This document shows positions 15,820 to 23,998 of a DNA stretch of 44,110 nt, piece after piece (position 1 is the stretch's first letter; each line of letters starts with the position of its first letter). Below the pieces are notes generated by a model. It saw only the letters and a list, made by a program, of their open reading frames with translations, was not told the origin of the DNA and made no database searches. Source of the stretch: Nitrosomonas sp. (GTDB taxonomy: Bacteria; Pseudomonadota; Gammaproteobacteria; Burkholderiales; Nitrosomonadaceae); contig JAJFJL010000076.1 of NCBI GenBank assembly GCA_021774055.1, positions 1 through 44,110 of the forward strand, in the 5' to 3' direction. A program made the translations under genes and the position numbers.

Positions 15820-18462
15820 TTATGATTTAATCTCAATAGCAGTTTTAATCTCTGAGGCTATTTTTACAGGAGTGTAAATATCCACATCTTGCTCTGGAGT
15901 CGTAATTGAAACAATCAAAGAATAGCGTCCTATCTTATTGGATTTTCCTAAGTGTTTTCTTTCTCTCCACCAACCAATCACAGGGGAAATAGCAATGAAG
16001 TTAGAATCAGACAAGTCAGCTGCTGAGCCTTTCCATATATCAGAATGTATAGAGCCTTTATCTCTGTTGTCTGATCCAATTACCCAGTATTTTGTAGGAG
16101 ATTTTGCATCAGGCTTTCCTTCATCTTCATCTCTAGATTTTTTATTAATCCTTTTAACAAATATATCTTTATCTTCTCCAGGAGAATTTAAATCAAATCG
16201 TAAAGCGTGAGATGCATAACGATAGCGATCTTTCCAGCCAATTTCTCCTGGTCCCGGTTCTACAAAATAAGAAAGCGTTATTCGCATCTCAACATCAGAC
16301 TCCCCAAGACCTTCTAATATCTCTTTTGGCCATGGAAGTTCGTACAGGTGCATATCTTTTGTTTTCGCCCCCTCAAAGGGTTGAATTTCTGCTTCAGCAA
16401 TAAGAGTCAGACTGTTAGATGCACAGTAAATAGCTTTTTCTAAATTTGGGACGCCATATCCGCATGCTTTAAGTACATCGGTAAGTCCAGTTTTCTCGAT
16501 AAGCCCCTTATCATTAAGCTGTCCGAATTGTTCTTTTAACGCCTGAGGCCACTCAGCAGAATGAATCATTAATGCGCGAATAGTTTCTGGCCAGTAATCA
16601 GGATATTGAGCTTGTATTTGTGCTGCAAAATTAGCTGCTTGTGCTGCAGCAGCACTTGTCATATTAAACGGATACAAAGATTCTTCTTGAGGTTTGTAGT
16701 TTGTTGAAACTAATGATAAATCATTGCTTTTATCTTCAACTAAACCGCTATTATCAGTGGCGGCATTACCTCCTTCAAAAACAACTTCTGGCTTTATAGG
16801 CCATTGATTATTTTCCCAAGTTAAAGATGTTGTTGAAAATGGAGAAAGCTGCCCTTCTTTTGCAAGTATAGAATAATCCTTATATGTTGAATCTGTAATT
16901 TTTGTAAGTTCTGTAAATGCCCCTACAGTTATTGCATTCCAAGATTGTGCTGGGTCGTGTATAGAGTCGTCTTTTTGTGCCTGCGGGTAATCTATGATTT
17001 TACTAGGATTTGCATTTCCTGCTGCCAATATAAATAAGCGCTTATCTTCATTGTCTGAACCAGATGTAATTTGATCTATTGCCGCAGACCATGATGATGG
17101 CTTCCCTCTATCACGAGTATCATCAGAAGCAACGGGCATACAGGTGATTCTTTTTCTATCATCAGCTTGTATTTCTGCTCGGCTAATTGCTTGCTTTGTG
17201 ATATCTCCCCATAGTTCTACTGGATTGCCCCCAGTTGGCGGTAGGATTTTTATAGATTCTAAAATATGTCCTAAATTAACGTGATCATTGCTTTCTAACT
17301 TTGACTTCAAATCTCCATAAGCAGATAAACCAGCCATTAAAGTTCCATGACTATGATGGTCATGGCTGCCCCAATCAGGGTTGACAGCTTGGCAATCTTC
17401 ATCTGATAACACTGGCTTAAGCAGCGGATGACCGTTGTTAACGCCTGTATCTAAAATACAAACTGCCACATTTGAGCTATTATCTACTGACAAACGCCCC
17501 AATAGGTTATCCACCCATTCACTTTGTTCAGCTGGAGTTTGAGACAGTAAAAATTCTGCCGTAGTTTTAGCCCTGCGATATTCAGCTATATCATCAGAGT
17601 TTTCTGTAATTTTTCTTAGCTGATCTTTTGAGGCATAAATAAGCTTTACCAGCCTTTCTGGAAACTTAATGCAACCAGATTTACTATCTATGTTTTGTGA
17701 TTTCAATAGATCATTAAACCTAGTTTCTACATCTTCACTGTCATCACGCAACCACACTTCACACCATTCTTGTTTAGTAGAAGGCGCTAATTCTGGGCTA
17801 TCTGTCCAGAATGATTCGACACGCAAAGCCTTCCTTAATTCTTTAATTCTATTTATAAGATCTTTATGTTTAGGTTCATTTTCTATTGGAATTTTATATT
17901 CAACCGCATCACCTAAACAAGGCTCAGTTTTTTCAAGGAATATCTCTTGCTTACTTTTGGTTACATATACAATTAAATTTCCGTCTTCTTCCCTAATGCC
18001 AGATTTACCAATTTTCAATTCTTCTATGATTTTCTCAAACTCTAGAAATTTTGGAAATTTAAAATAAGCACCTTTATTTTCATTTAGATATTGTTCAATT
18101 TTATCAAAAAAGAATTTTTTCTTATCATTAGGAATATAGACTGTAATATACTTTGTATCGGAACCTTCCTCCTCTCTAACATTACACAAACGAATTCCTT
18201 GCGGTAAGCTTTCTAATTTTTCAATATCAAGGTCAGAAGAACTTTTAAATTCGATATTTACACCTTTACGCCCAGAATGAGTTACAGCTAGTTCGTTTTC
18301 ATTTTCTTTCCACGCTTCTTCTAGTTTTTTTTTGATGTACTCACCATGTGACTTTCTATCTCTTGCTGGGCAGGTGCCTCCGCCACCGCCAGAGTTAGGT
18401 GTCGTAAAACCGATGCTATCAGCAGGTTTTAATATTCGAATATGTGGTAATTCTTTTTTCAT
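15820..18462 (-). CDS. ietS: Subtilisin-like S8 protease, IetS-type defence protein
   Basis: This 880-residue protein carries a subtilase domain in its centre. The catalytic triad is intact: D338 in VAVCILDTGVN, H372 in DHHSHGTLMAGLSAYG, S603 in PFNMTSAAAAQAANF, with the oxyanion Asn at N483 (FILAAGNAN). The first ~325 residues have no signal peptide and are charged, so it acts in the cytoplasm; the last ~200 form an extra beta-rich domain. ietA lies directly upstream with a 2-base gap. Pairing of an AAA+ ATPase with a large cytoplasmic subtilase is the IetAS anti-phage arrangement, probably an abortive-infection type. What the protease cuts is not readable from sequence. Confidence 0.85.
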   Translation of the reverse strand: MKKELPHIRILKPADSIGFTTPNSGGGGGTCPARDRKSHGEYIKKKLEEAWKENENELAVTHSGRKGVNIEFKSSSDLDIEKLESLPQGIRLCNVREEEGSDTKYITVYIPNDKKKFFFDKIEQYLNENKGAYFKFPKFLEFEKIIEELKIGKSGIREEDGNLIVYVTKSKQEIFLEKTEPCLGDAVEYKIPIENEPKHKDLINRIKELRKALRVESFWTDSPELAPSTKQEWCEVWLRDDSEDVETRFNDLLKSQNIDSKSGCIKFPERLVKLIYASKDQLRKITENSDDIAEYRRAKTTAEFLLSQTPAEQSEWVDNLLGRLSVDNSSNVAVCILDTGVNNGHPLLKPVLSDEDCQAVNPDWGSHDHHSHGTLMAGLSAYGDLKSKLESNDHVNLGHILESIKILPPTGGNPVELWGDITKQAISRAEIQADDRKRITCMPVASDDTRDRGKPSSWSAAIDQITSGSDNEDKRLFILAAGNANPSKIIDYPQAQKDDSIHDPAQSWNAITVGAFTELTKITDSTYKDYSILAKEGQLSPFSTTSLTWENNQWPIKPEVVFEGGNAATDNSGLVEDKSNDLSLVSTNYKPQEESLYPFNMTSAAAAQAANFAAQIQAQYPDYWPETIRALMIHSAEWPQALKEQFGQLNDKGLIEKTGLTDVLKACGYGVPNLEKAIYCASNSLTLIAEAEIQPFEGAKTKDMHLYELPWPKEILEGLGESDVEMRITLSYFVEPGPGEIGWKDRYRYASHALRFDLNSPGEDKDIFVKRINKKSRDEDEGKPDAKSPTKYWVIGSDNRDKGSIHSDIWKGSAADLSDSNFIAISPVIGWWRERKHLGKSNKIGRYSLIVSITTPEQDVDIYTPVKIASEIKTAIEIKS

Positions 18463-18464
18463 GC

Positions 18465-19433
18465 TTAGCTCTTCATTCCTTTAATGGCATTCTGTCTGTT
18501 AGCAATCATCGCACAGAGGTCTAAAGCACTAATTTTTTTCTTGTCGGATAATATTGCATTTTTGATGGCATCGTTACAGGAAAGGGCTAATTCGGCATGA
18601 CTAAGGTCGGAGCTTTTATCGAGAACATTTTTCCAGCCAAAGCGAGTGGATTTGAAAGTTCCCAATATATTTTCTATCAGTTGCTGCTTTTCTTTGTTTG
18701 TAGGATTTTTATAATATAAAACATCATCAAAGCGTCTAAATAATGCCTTATCTAAAAGCTGAGGATTGTTGGTTGCAGCAATAACAATGCTGTCTGATAT
18801 GTCTTGCTCAATAAACTGCAAGAAAGCATTTAGCACTCGACGCATTTCGCCAACATCATTATCAGAAGACCGCTCTCCACCAATAGCATCAAATTCATCA
18901 AAGAAATAAACACCATGTTCTTCTTTCATAAAATCAAATATTTGTCTTAGCTTGGCACTGGTTTCTCCCATGAATTTAGTTACAAGACGATCCACCTGCA
19001 CCGTATGCAGTGGTATATGCAGTTCATGAGCCAGAACCTTGGCAGTCATGGTTTTACCTGTGCCAGGCGGGCCAATCAGAAGGATTTTCCTACGGTGGGA
19101 CAGTCCGTGTGATTTAAGTTTTTCCTGCTGCCTATATTCGTGGATAATTTGGTCTATTCTTGATTGCAACTCAGGATTCATTACAAGAACTTGTTTGGAT
19201 GTTCTTGGTTCTTCAGTTAAAACAAGACCTCGTAAATCTTTAGGAAAATTAAGAACTCGAGGCCCAGCTTTCTTCCGTTCCATATCAACAAGGTTGCGGA
19301 TATCGTGAGCCAAGGCAGTATGCCCACGCTTTGCCTCATGCGCAGCTACTTGCAAAGCAACCGTATAAAACCGCTCTGGCTCATTGCCAAAATGTGACCT
19401 GATCAAGGATTTTAATTGTTCTGCTGTGGCCAT
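18465..19433 (-). CDS. ietA: AAA+ ATPase, IetA-type defence protein
   Basis: This 322-residue AAA+ ATPase has an N-terminal helical region (1-60) and an ATPase core. Walker A is GPPGTGKT (121-128), Walker B VYFFDE (175-180), sensor-1 TNN (221-223), and a likely arginine finger at R233/R234 (LFRRFDD). The core resembles SpoVK/FtsH-type classic AAA modules. It is the first gene of a two-gene operon with the S8 protease and likely controls its activity, by sensing infection or feeding substrates. Confidence in the ATPase is very high. The link to IetAS comes from the gene pair and is known biology, not something tested here. Confidence 0.86.
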   Translation of the reverse strand: MATAEQLKSLIRSHFGNEPERFYTVALQVAAHEAKRGHTALAHDIRNLVDMERKKAGPRVLNFPKDLRGLVLTEEPRTSKQVLVMNPELQSRIDQIIHEYRQQEKLKSHGLSHRRKILLIGPPGTGKTMTAKVLAHELHIPLHTVQVDRLVTKFMGETSAKLRQIFDFMKEEHGVYFFDEFDAIGGERSSDNDVGEMRRVLNAFLQFIEQDISDSIVIAATNNPQLLDKALFRRFDDVLYYKNPTNKEKQQLIENILGTFKSTRFGWKNVLDKSSDLSHAELALSCNDAIKNAILSDKKKISALDLCAMIANRQNAIKGMKS

Positions 19434-19832
19434 TATTCTAATTTACCGATGTTGCGTATTCTTTGTGAGGTTGTATACATTACAAACCCTATATTCTACA
19501 AAATTACATTAGTTATATAAATTAATCAACTTCAATAAGCCTTAATAAAACGCAAGCTCAGTTGAAGTATAAGAGCTACAAAAATCTAGTTGTATAGGGG
19601 GGACGTAAATATAAAAGTCCGCTTTCCAGAATTCATTAAATGATTTTGGCTAGTCCTGAGTATCCGCTAAGTGTAGAACCTAAACTTCCGCTTTTGGTCG
19701 TAAAACAGACATAAATTATTAAAATTTAGCTAGTAGCTTACCTGCCTATAATTTAGGCAAGTGAAATTATCCTTATCTGTGTTCAATATAAGGCTGTTAT
19801 CCACAGCTTCTTCCACTAGGTTTGTGGGTTAT
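19434..19832. other. Intergenic region with repeats and a DnaA-box-like site
   Basis: No gene is seen. It must hold the ietA promoter (minus strand). It contains two degraded GTCCGCT-type repeat pieces (about 19611-19620 and 19685-19712), a small dyad GCCTA/TAGGC around 19744-19758, and a perfect DnaA-box consensus TTATCCACA at 19797-19805. One isolated box does not make an origin. Confidence 0.4.
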
Positions 19833-20165
19833 TTATGCACCAAAAGCAACATTATGATAAGGCTCACCTTGTTCGTGAGAACTAATCTCGATTGTGACTT
19901 TTTGATTCATCCTTTTTAGAAAGTCAAATAATTTGTCAATTGTAAAACGGCTAAAATGGCCATTTAGTAGGTGTGATACTTCAGTTTGCTTAATTCCTAA
20001 AAGATTAGCAATTTCTCGTTGTTTCATATTTTGCTTTTTAATAAGTTTAACAACATGAAAACCAACCATACCACGAGCCTGTAGTTCTTCTGCATTATCT
20101 AGCCCAAGGTCATTAAAAATATTGTCTGAGCCGTTTTCAAATTCAATGTTTGTGTGTTTTGTCAT
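19833..20165 (-). CDS. higA: HigA-like XRE-family antitoxin
   Basis: This 110-residue helix-turn-helix regulator carries a Cro/CI-type HTH (MKQREIANLLGIKQTEVSHLLNGHFSRFT), preceded by an N-terminal toxin-binding arm. This is the HigA2-type antitoxin that normally follows higB. The start overlaps the end of a truncated higB by 23 bases. Because that toxin gene is cut, the antitoxin is an orphan and might act as a regulator or anti-addiction factor. Its 3' half has a near-identical copy at 15351-15420 beyond the IetAS genes. Confidence 0.82.
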   Translation of the reverse strand: MTKHTNIEFENGSDNIFNDLGLDNAEELQARGMVGFHVVKLIKKQNMKQREIANLLGIKQTEVSHLLNGHFSRFTIDKLFDFLKRMNQKVTIEISSHEQGEPYHNVAFGA

Positions 20166-20290
20166 AGCTTGCTAGCTCCTTTGCTTCATTGTAACGTTGT
20201 TTAATTAGATCTATATCTTGTTTAGGGGTAGCGATGCCATTCTTTGTTTTTTTCTGAAAGGCATGGAGAATATAAACTTTCTGCCCTAGC
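20143..20290 (-). pseudogene. Truncated HigB (Gp49-like) toxin
   Basis: The minus strand reads GQKVYILHAFQKKTKNGIATPKQDIDLIKQRYNEAKELASYDKTHKH, then stops at 20143-20145. This is the C-terminal half of a HigB/Gp49-family toxin, whose hallmark is the YxLHAFxKKTxKTP stretch. Upstream the gene is replaced at about 20288 by a piece of recombinase gene on the other strand. The RNA-cleaving fold cannot form without its N-terminal half. Confidence 0.7.
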
Positions 20291-20314
20291 CCTACTTTTA
20301 AGGTGTCTTATTAA
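20288..20314 (+). repeat. Detached copy of the recombinase gene's last codons
   Basis: The nine codons read S-P-T-F-K-V-S-Y-stop, the same as the end of the recombinase gene (15058-15084), with third-base changes at three codons (AAG, GTG, TCT against AAA, GTT, TCG) and a different stop. The synonymous pattern shows it came from a related gene under selection and is not a recent duplication. Confidence 0.6.
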
Positions 20315-20396
20315 ATTAATTTGTAGTTTTTTACTTGAATATAAGGTATTGATCTGGTACTGTTTAGGTATATAAATGGTGTTTATGGAGGTTTTT

Positions 20397-20690
20397 ATGC
20401 ATGTCAGATTTGCAAACGTTGATGATAATTTCATCAAAGCTGAGATACAAAGAGGGTTTTACACTAATGAAACCGAGCTTGTGCGAGATGCTGTACGAAG
20501 GATGAGAGAAGAAAAAGAACGCACAAAGCGGTTTCAGGAGGCGGTTGCCAAAGGTGTTCATGCTGTAGAGCATGGAGAAACAGTTATGCTTACCCCTGAT
20601 TTACTACAAGAAATTAGGCAGGAAGCAATTCGTAAAGCTCAAAATAATGAATCATACAGTAGCCCCGATGCATTACCAGAAAGTCCTTAA
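20397..20690 (+). CDS. ParD-like ribbon-helix-helix antitoxin
   Basis: This 97-residue RHH antitoxin (MHVRFANVDDNFIKAEIQRGFYTNETELVRDAVRRMREEKERTKRFQEAVAKGVHAVEHGE) is distinct from ParD at 1536. The ATG at 20397 has TGGAGG five to six bases upstream, better than 20376. It overlaps a truncated toxin frame by 23 bases. It is left without its partner. Confidence 0.78.
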   Translation: MHVRFANVDDNFIKAEIQRGFYTNETELVRDAVRRMREEKERTKRFQEAVAKGVHAVEHGETVMLTPDLLQEIRQEAIRKAQNNESYSSPDALPESP

Positions 20691-20766
20691 TCTTGAAATT
20701 TCTTTCCTTGCAAAGGATGATTTACAGGATATTGCACAATATACCTTTACTCATTATGCTGAGTAG
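20668..20766 (+). pseudogene. Truncated ParE-like toxin (N-terminal piece)
   Basis: The frame begins ATG at 20668 inside the antitoxin gene and reads MHYQKVLNLEISFLAKDDLQDIAQYTFTHYAE, then stops. The pattern SFLAKDDLQDIAQYTFTHYA is the first strand and helix of a RelE/ParE toxin. The remaining two thirds are lost at the junction with the transposase remnant on the other strand (about 20754-20766). Confidence 0.72.
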
Positions 20767-21253
20767 TTACTATTATCTTTTCCAGCTTCGACCTTGAAGG
20801 CTTGGCGCGGACGAAAGTTATGTTTTTTAAGAAGTTGATCAACAACTGTCACACTTACAGAAAAGCCTTGTTCTTTAAGCTTCTCAGCAATAGCTGGACG
20901 AGACAGGTTTGTCCATTTTATCGTTTCATCCATGGGTGAGCCTGCCGTGTGATTTTCCAAGATCACTAAAAAAGCCTCATCTATTCCAGTAGCAGTTGAC
21001 AGCACAAATTTACGTCCACCGCCAGATTTTCGAATGCGTTGATCTTCAACGGAAAGGTCAGTCTTTAATTCTTGTTGACCGCGAGTAATGGTACGGTCAT
21101 CGCAGTGTAAAACTTTACGAATATAACTTGCGCCGCCATAGCCTAGCTTTGTTGCTTCATAGCTGCATAACGGCGACGATCTTTTTCTGACAAGCTAGTA
21201 TAAAAATTACGCATTTGCGCTTCAATTTTTGTAGAGTAAGTTCGTATTTTCAT
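20754..21253 (-). pseudogene. ISAzo13-type transposase remnant, frameshifted
   Basis: The minus strand starts MKIRTYSTKIEAQMRNFYTSLSEKDRRRYAA. The frame breaks at about 21160 where one base seems missing. It then continues EATKLGYGGASYIRKVLHCDDRTITRGQQELK and RIRKSGGGRK...HTAGSPMDETIKWTNLSRPAIAEKLKEQGFSVSVTVVDQLLKKHNFRPRQAFKVEAGKDNSNYSA before a stop at the junction. These are the N-terminal DNA-binding regions of ISAzo13-family transposases; the catalytic DDE part is absent. A dead relic. Confidence 0.72.
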
Positions 21254-21650
21254 GGCAATAAAGGATACTTGATTCAAAGCCTATTACCAACTGGTATGAT
21301 TCATTTAGTTTCAGGTTTTATTAAATTCTCATTCCTAATGAAGCATAAAAAAATAACAAGCATGAAATATACATAAACTTGCCTGCGCGTAAACTTCATT
21401 GTCATCTTATACTTTAACTTATTCATTTATAACCTTTATATTTTATCTGTAGACTTTAAGTTATGGTCTCTAATTAGCTTGATTAGATTTTCCCAGATAT
21501 GTTATATTCTCGAAAAAATATGTATAAATTCTAGTAATTTATAGTTTTGAACCTAGATCTGACGGCAATGTCATAATCTCAGTTGAACTTAGGGACGAGG
21601 CAATAATACTTTATCATTTAAGTAGTATAAAAAATTAATAGGAAAACTTT
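21254..21650. other. Intergenic region before the DUF411 gene
   Basis: There is no gene here. At 21590-21607 lies TAGGGACGAGGCAATAAT, which matches the end of the palindromic element at 23752-23913; it is a lone arm of that repeat. The rest is AT-rich, and a promoter for the next gene is expected but not clearly seen. Confidence 0.4.
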
Positions 21651-22193
21651 ATGAAAACAAGAATAGAGCAAAAATTATTTAATATAATCATTGCCGCAAG
21701 TTTATTTATCGCGGTGCCAGCTGTAGTAAATGCAACAGATGTTGTAGATGTTTATAAAAGTCCAACTTGTGGCTGTTGTGCAAAATGGGTTGATCATATG
21801 CGTGATAACGGCTTTACAGTTAAAACATATGATGTAGGGAATAAAGAAATTAGAGAACAATCTGGTATTTCAACAACGCTAAGTTCTTGCCATACCGCTT
21901 TAATAAATGGTTATGCATTTGAAGGCCATGTGCCTGCTCAGGATATTAAACGATTTCTGAGGGAACGTCCGCGTGCTGTAGGTTTGGCGGTACCAGATAT
22001 GCCACATGGCACGCCTGGTATGGAAGGCAAGCGTAGTGACCCATACAATGTATTGTTGATTAAAGAATCTGGCGACACACGACGTGAAACTGTGGTTTAT
22101 AACCGTTACGACCCAAATGCACCTAAAAAACCACCAGTAATGCATGACGGCGATAAGTCAGAACAAGGTGGTTCTATGATGTTGTTAAAATAA
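21651..22193 (+). CDS. DUF411 metal-binding protein, secreted
   Basis: This 180-residue periplasmic protein has a signal peptide (about 1-28, NIIIAASLFIAVPAVVNA). The mature part has the DUF411 pattern: YKSPTCGCCAKWVDHMRDNGFTVKTYDVGNKEIREQSGI, then SSCHTALINGYAFEGHVPAQDIKRFL, and LAVPDMPHGTPGMEG. CGCC and later Cys/His/Met residues fit copper binding. DUF411 proteins commonly occur with copper and other metal-resistance genes. The next gene is a cytochrome c 20 bases on, so they are likely an operon. The last ~45 residues are a His/Met-containing extension. Confidence 0.85.
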   Translation: MKTRIEQKLFNIIIAASLFIAVPAVVNATDVVDVYKSPTCGCCAKWVDHMRDNGFTVKTYDVGNKEIREQSGISTTLSSCHTALINGYAFEGHVPAQDIKRFLRERPRAVGLAVPDMPHGTPGMEGKRSDPYNVLLIKESGDTRRETVVYNRYDPNAPKKPPVMHDGDKSEQGGSMMLLK

Positions 22194-22213
22194 TCAATTA
22201 TTTTTTATAGGCA

Positions 22214-22687
22214 ATGACGATGCGTTACTTCTTGATAATTGTTTTAATCAGTTTAATCCTTGGCTGCAGTGATGAGTCGTCATCGTTAATTGATAATGCA
22301 ACAGCACCAACAATTAGCGATCAGTCTGCAATGGCTGTACGCAATTTAGATAAATCTCAAATTGAACGTGGCGCGGCTATTTATGCTGCAAACTGTATTG
22401 CCTGTCACGGTCAAAATGGTGAAGCTACGCCAGATTGGCGCAAAGCTGGTGCTGATGGTAAATACCCACCACCACCCCTAAACGGCACCGCACATACTTG
22501 GCATCACTCCACAGAAGTTTTAAAAAAGACCATCCTTAAAGGCACACCACCGGAGCTTGGTTCAATGCCTGCCTGGGAAGACAAGTTAACAGAACAACAA
22601 GTTGATGATGTGATTGTTTGGATTATTTCTTTATGGCCAGATGAAATTTATGATGTTTGGTATAAGAATTTTGAACATGTGGATTAA
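22214..22687 (+). CDS. Lipoprotein class I cytochrome c
   Basis: This 157-residue protein carries a lipobox (LILGC, lipidated Cys near 18) and one c-type haem site CIACH, with a likely axial Met in LGSMPAWEDKLTEQQVDDVIVWIISLWP. It is an electron carrier bound to the membrane by lipid and facing the periplasm. Partner enzymes are not known; the upstream DUF411 gene and this one are probably co-transcribed, which hints at copper or thiol redox chemistry. It is followed by a strong terminator hairpin. Confidence 0.85.
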   Translation: MTMRYFLIIVLISLILGCSDESSSLIDNATAPTISDQSAMAVRNLDKSQIERGAAIYAANCIACHGQNGEATPDWRKAGADGKYPPPPLNGTAHTWHHSTEVLKKTILKGTPPELGSMPAWEDKLTEQQVDDVIVWIISLWPDEIYDVWYKNFEHVD

Positions 22688-22723
22688 TACCTGGATCCTG
22701 CGATTACTTGCAGGATCCAGGTA
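22688..22723 (+). terminator. 14-bp perfect hairpin terminator
   Basis: Positions 22688-22701 are the exact reverse complement of 22710-22723, with an 8-base loop. The stem begins one base after the cytochrome stop codon. A short T-run (CTTTTTA) comes about ten bases later, so it may terminate weakly or protect the 3' end. Confidence 0.7.
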
Positions 22724-22738
22724 ACAGCTAAACTTTTT

Positions 22739-23443
22739 ATGAAACCAATTGCAATTGTTAGATTCCTGTCTATCGAAGAACCTGGGTATTTCACAACCTA
22801 TCTAGATAACAAACATATCCCTTGGCAGCTTATCAAAATAGATGCAGGTGAGGCATTACCTACCGACATCAATCAATTTAGTGGGCTAGTGTTAATGGGA
22901 GGATCAATGAGTGTTAACGATGATATTCCCTGGATTAAGTCAATATTAACTTTAATTCAACAGGCAATGGCTGGTGATGTTCCAGTTTTAGGACATTGCC
23001 TTGGTGGCCAATTAATCTCAAAAGCTTTGGGTGGTGAGATTAAATCTAATTCAGTACCTGAGATGGGTTGGGGTGCCACTAATGTTGCGAATAACCCAGT
23101 TGCACATGAATGGTTTGATGGTTGTACTGAGTTTGAATCATTTCACTGGCATGGCGAGATGTTTAGCATACCTAATGGGGCAACAAGATTACTATCTAGT
23201 CGTTATTGCGAAAACCAAGCATTCGCAATAGGCATCCATTTAGCAATGCAATGTCATGTAGAAATGACCGCAGAAATGGTACGCAACTGGTGTAGCTCTG
23301 GTGAAGATGAGATTGCTAGTCAGATTTGTCCTTCGGTGCAATCTAGCGAAGAAATGTTAATAGATCTACCAGAACGTATTACCAGACTAAATAAAGTTGC
23401 TGGATTATTGTATGAAAAATGGCTTGTTGGTTTGAAACATTGA
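22739..23443 (+). CDS. Class I glutamine amidotransferase-like protein
   Basis: This 234-residue protein belongs to the GATase1 superfamily. The nucleophile Cys is in GHCLGGQ (C87); His and Glu lie in MQCHVEMT (H173, E175), after FESFHWHGEMFSIP. All three triad residues are present, so glutamine hydrolysis or a related thiol hydrolysis is likely. Homologues are single-domain GMP-synthase-like amidotransferases with no clear synthase partner, and none is encoded next to it. Its substrate is unknown. Confidence 0.83.
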   Translation: MKPIAIVRFLSIEEPGYFTTYLDNKHIPWQLIKIDAGEALPTDINQFSGLVLMGGSMSVNDDIPWIKSILTLIQQAMAGDVPVLGHCLGGQLISKALGGEIKSNSVPEMGWGATNVANNPVAHEWFDGCTEFESFHWHGEMFSIPNGATRLLSSRYCENQAFAIGIHLAMQCHVEMTAEMVRNWCSSGEDEIASQICPSVQSSEEMLIDLPERITRLNKVAGLLYEKWLVGLKH

Positions 23444-23491
23444 ACTAGGGAACAAATTTGATAGCGACCAACAAAAATTCACGGAGTAGTA

Positions 23492-23752
23492 ATGCAGCAT
23501 TTTAAGGAAGTAAGAAACATTCTATCTAACACACTAGGTCTCGATGAACGAAAAAACACGCTTACTGAAGAATCAGTTTTATTAGGAAATATTCCAGAAT
23601 TAGATTCAATGACAGTTGTTAATGTGATTATTGCTTTAGAAAAACATTTTAATTTCACTGTTGATGATGATGAAATCAGTTCTAGCACTTTTGAAACCCT
23701 TGGTAACCTTACTAATTTTGTAGAGCAAAAATTATCTAACCAAGCCAACTAA
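23492..23752 (+). CDS. Acyl carrier protein
   Basis: This 86-residue ACP carries the phosphopantetheine site in PELDSMTVVNVIIALEKHF (S39). The acidic helix after it (FNFTVDDDEISSSTFETLGNLTNFVEQKL) is typical. It differs from the housekeeping AcpP and resembles ACPs of specialised clusters such as exosortase or polysaccharide gene sets. Near it, on the opposite strand, are an LpxL-like acyltransferase, a methyltransferase-GNAT fusion and an ABC exporter; it could supply acyl groups to that pathway. This link is inference. Its TAA stop forms the TA edge of the following palindromic element. Confidence 0.87.
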   Translation: MQHFKEVRNILSNTLGLDERKNTLTEESVLLGNIPELDSMTVVNVIIALEKHFNFTVDDDEISSSTFETLGNLTNFVEQKLSNQAN

Positions 23753-23913
23753 GTGACGAGGAAATAATAAATCATCCAATTTAGGCAAAGTCATTTTCTC
23801 TCTGATTTGAGACGGTTCGTAGGGCGCATAGTTATTCTATGTAACCGTAGAACCAACGAAAAATCAGAGTAAAAGGACAAGTTTAAATGGATGATTTATT
23901 GTTTCCTCGTCCC
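23752..23913. repeat. 162-bp palindromic element with TA edges (MITE-like)
   Basis: The two ends are inverted copies: TGACGAGGAAATAATAAAT... at the left matches the reverse complement of the right end, ...ATTTATTGTTTCCTCGTCCC, and similarity continues inward past CTCTGATTT. The centre folds as ACGGTT/AACCGT and CATAG/CTATG. It is flanked by TA (23750-23751 and 23914-23915), as for IS630/mariner-type insertions. A single arm occurs at 21590-21607. It has no ORF. Confidence 0.65.
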
Positions 23914-23935
23914 TAATACCTTTCATACCAGCCAC

Positions 23936-23995
23936 AAAGTAGGGAGCATTGCATGCATCATTTATAATGTTGGTGCGTAAAACGCTCCCTACTTT
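23936..23995. repeat. Palindromic repeat, copy A
   Basis: A 12-bp perfect stem (23936-23947 with 23984-23995: AAAGTAGGGAGC/GCTCCCTACTTT) encloses GCATC/GGTGC pairs. It lies directly after the radical SAM stop codon and probably ends its transcript. Copy B (25285-25338) is the same element, 47 of 54 bases alike. Confidence 0.7.
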
Positions 23996-23998
23996 AAA

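Noticed and set aside
19797-19805. Replication origin because of a perfect DnaA box
   Set aside because: It is a single box with no iterons, no replication-initiator gene and no AT-rich unwinding cluster nearby.
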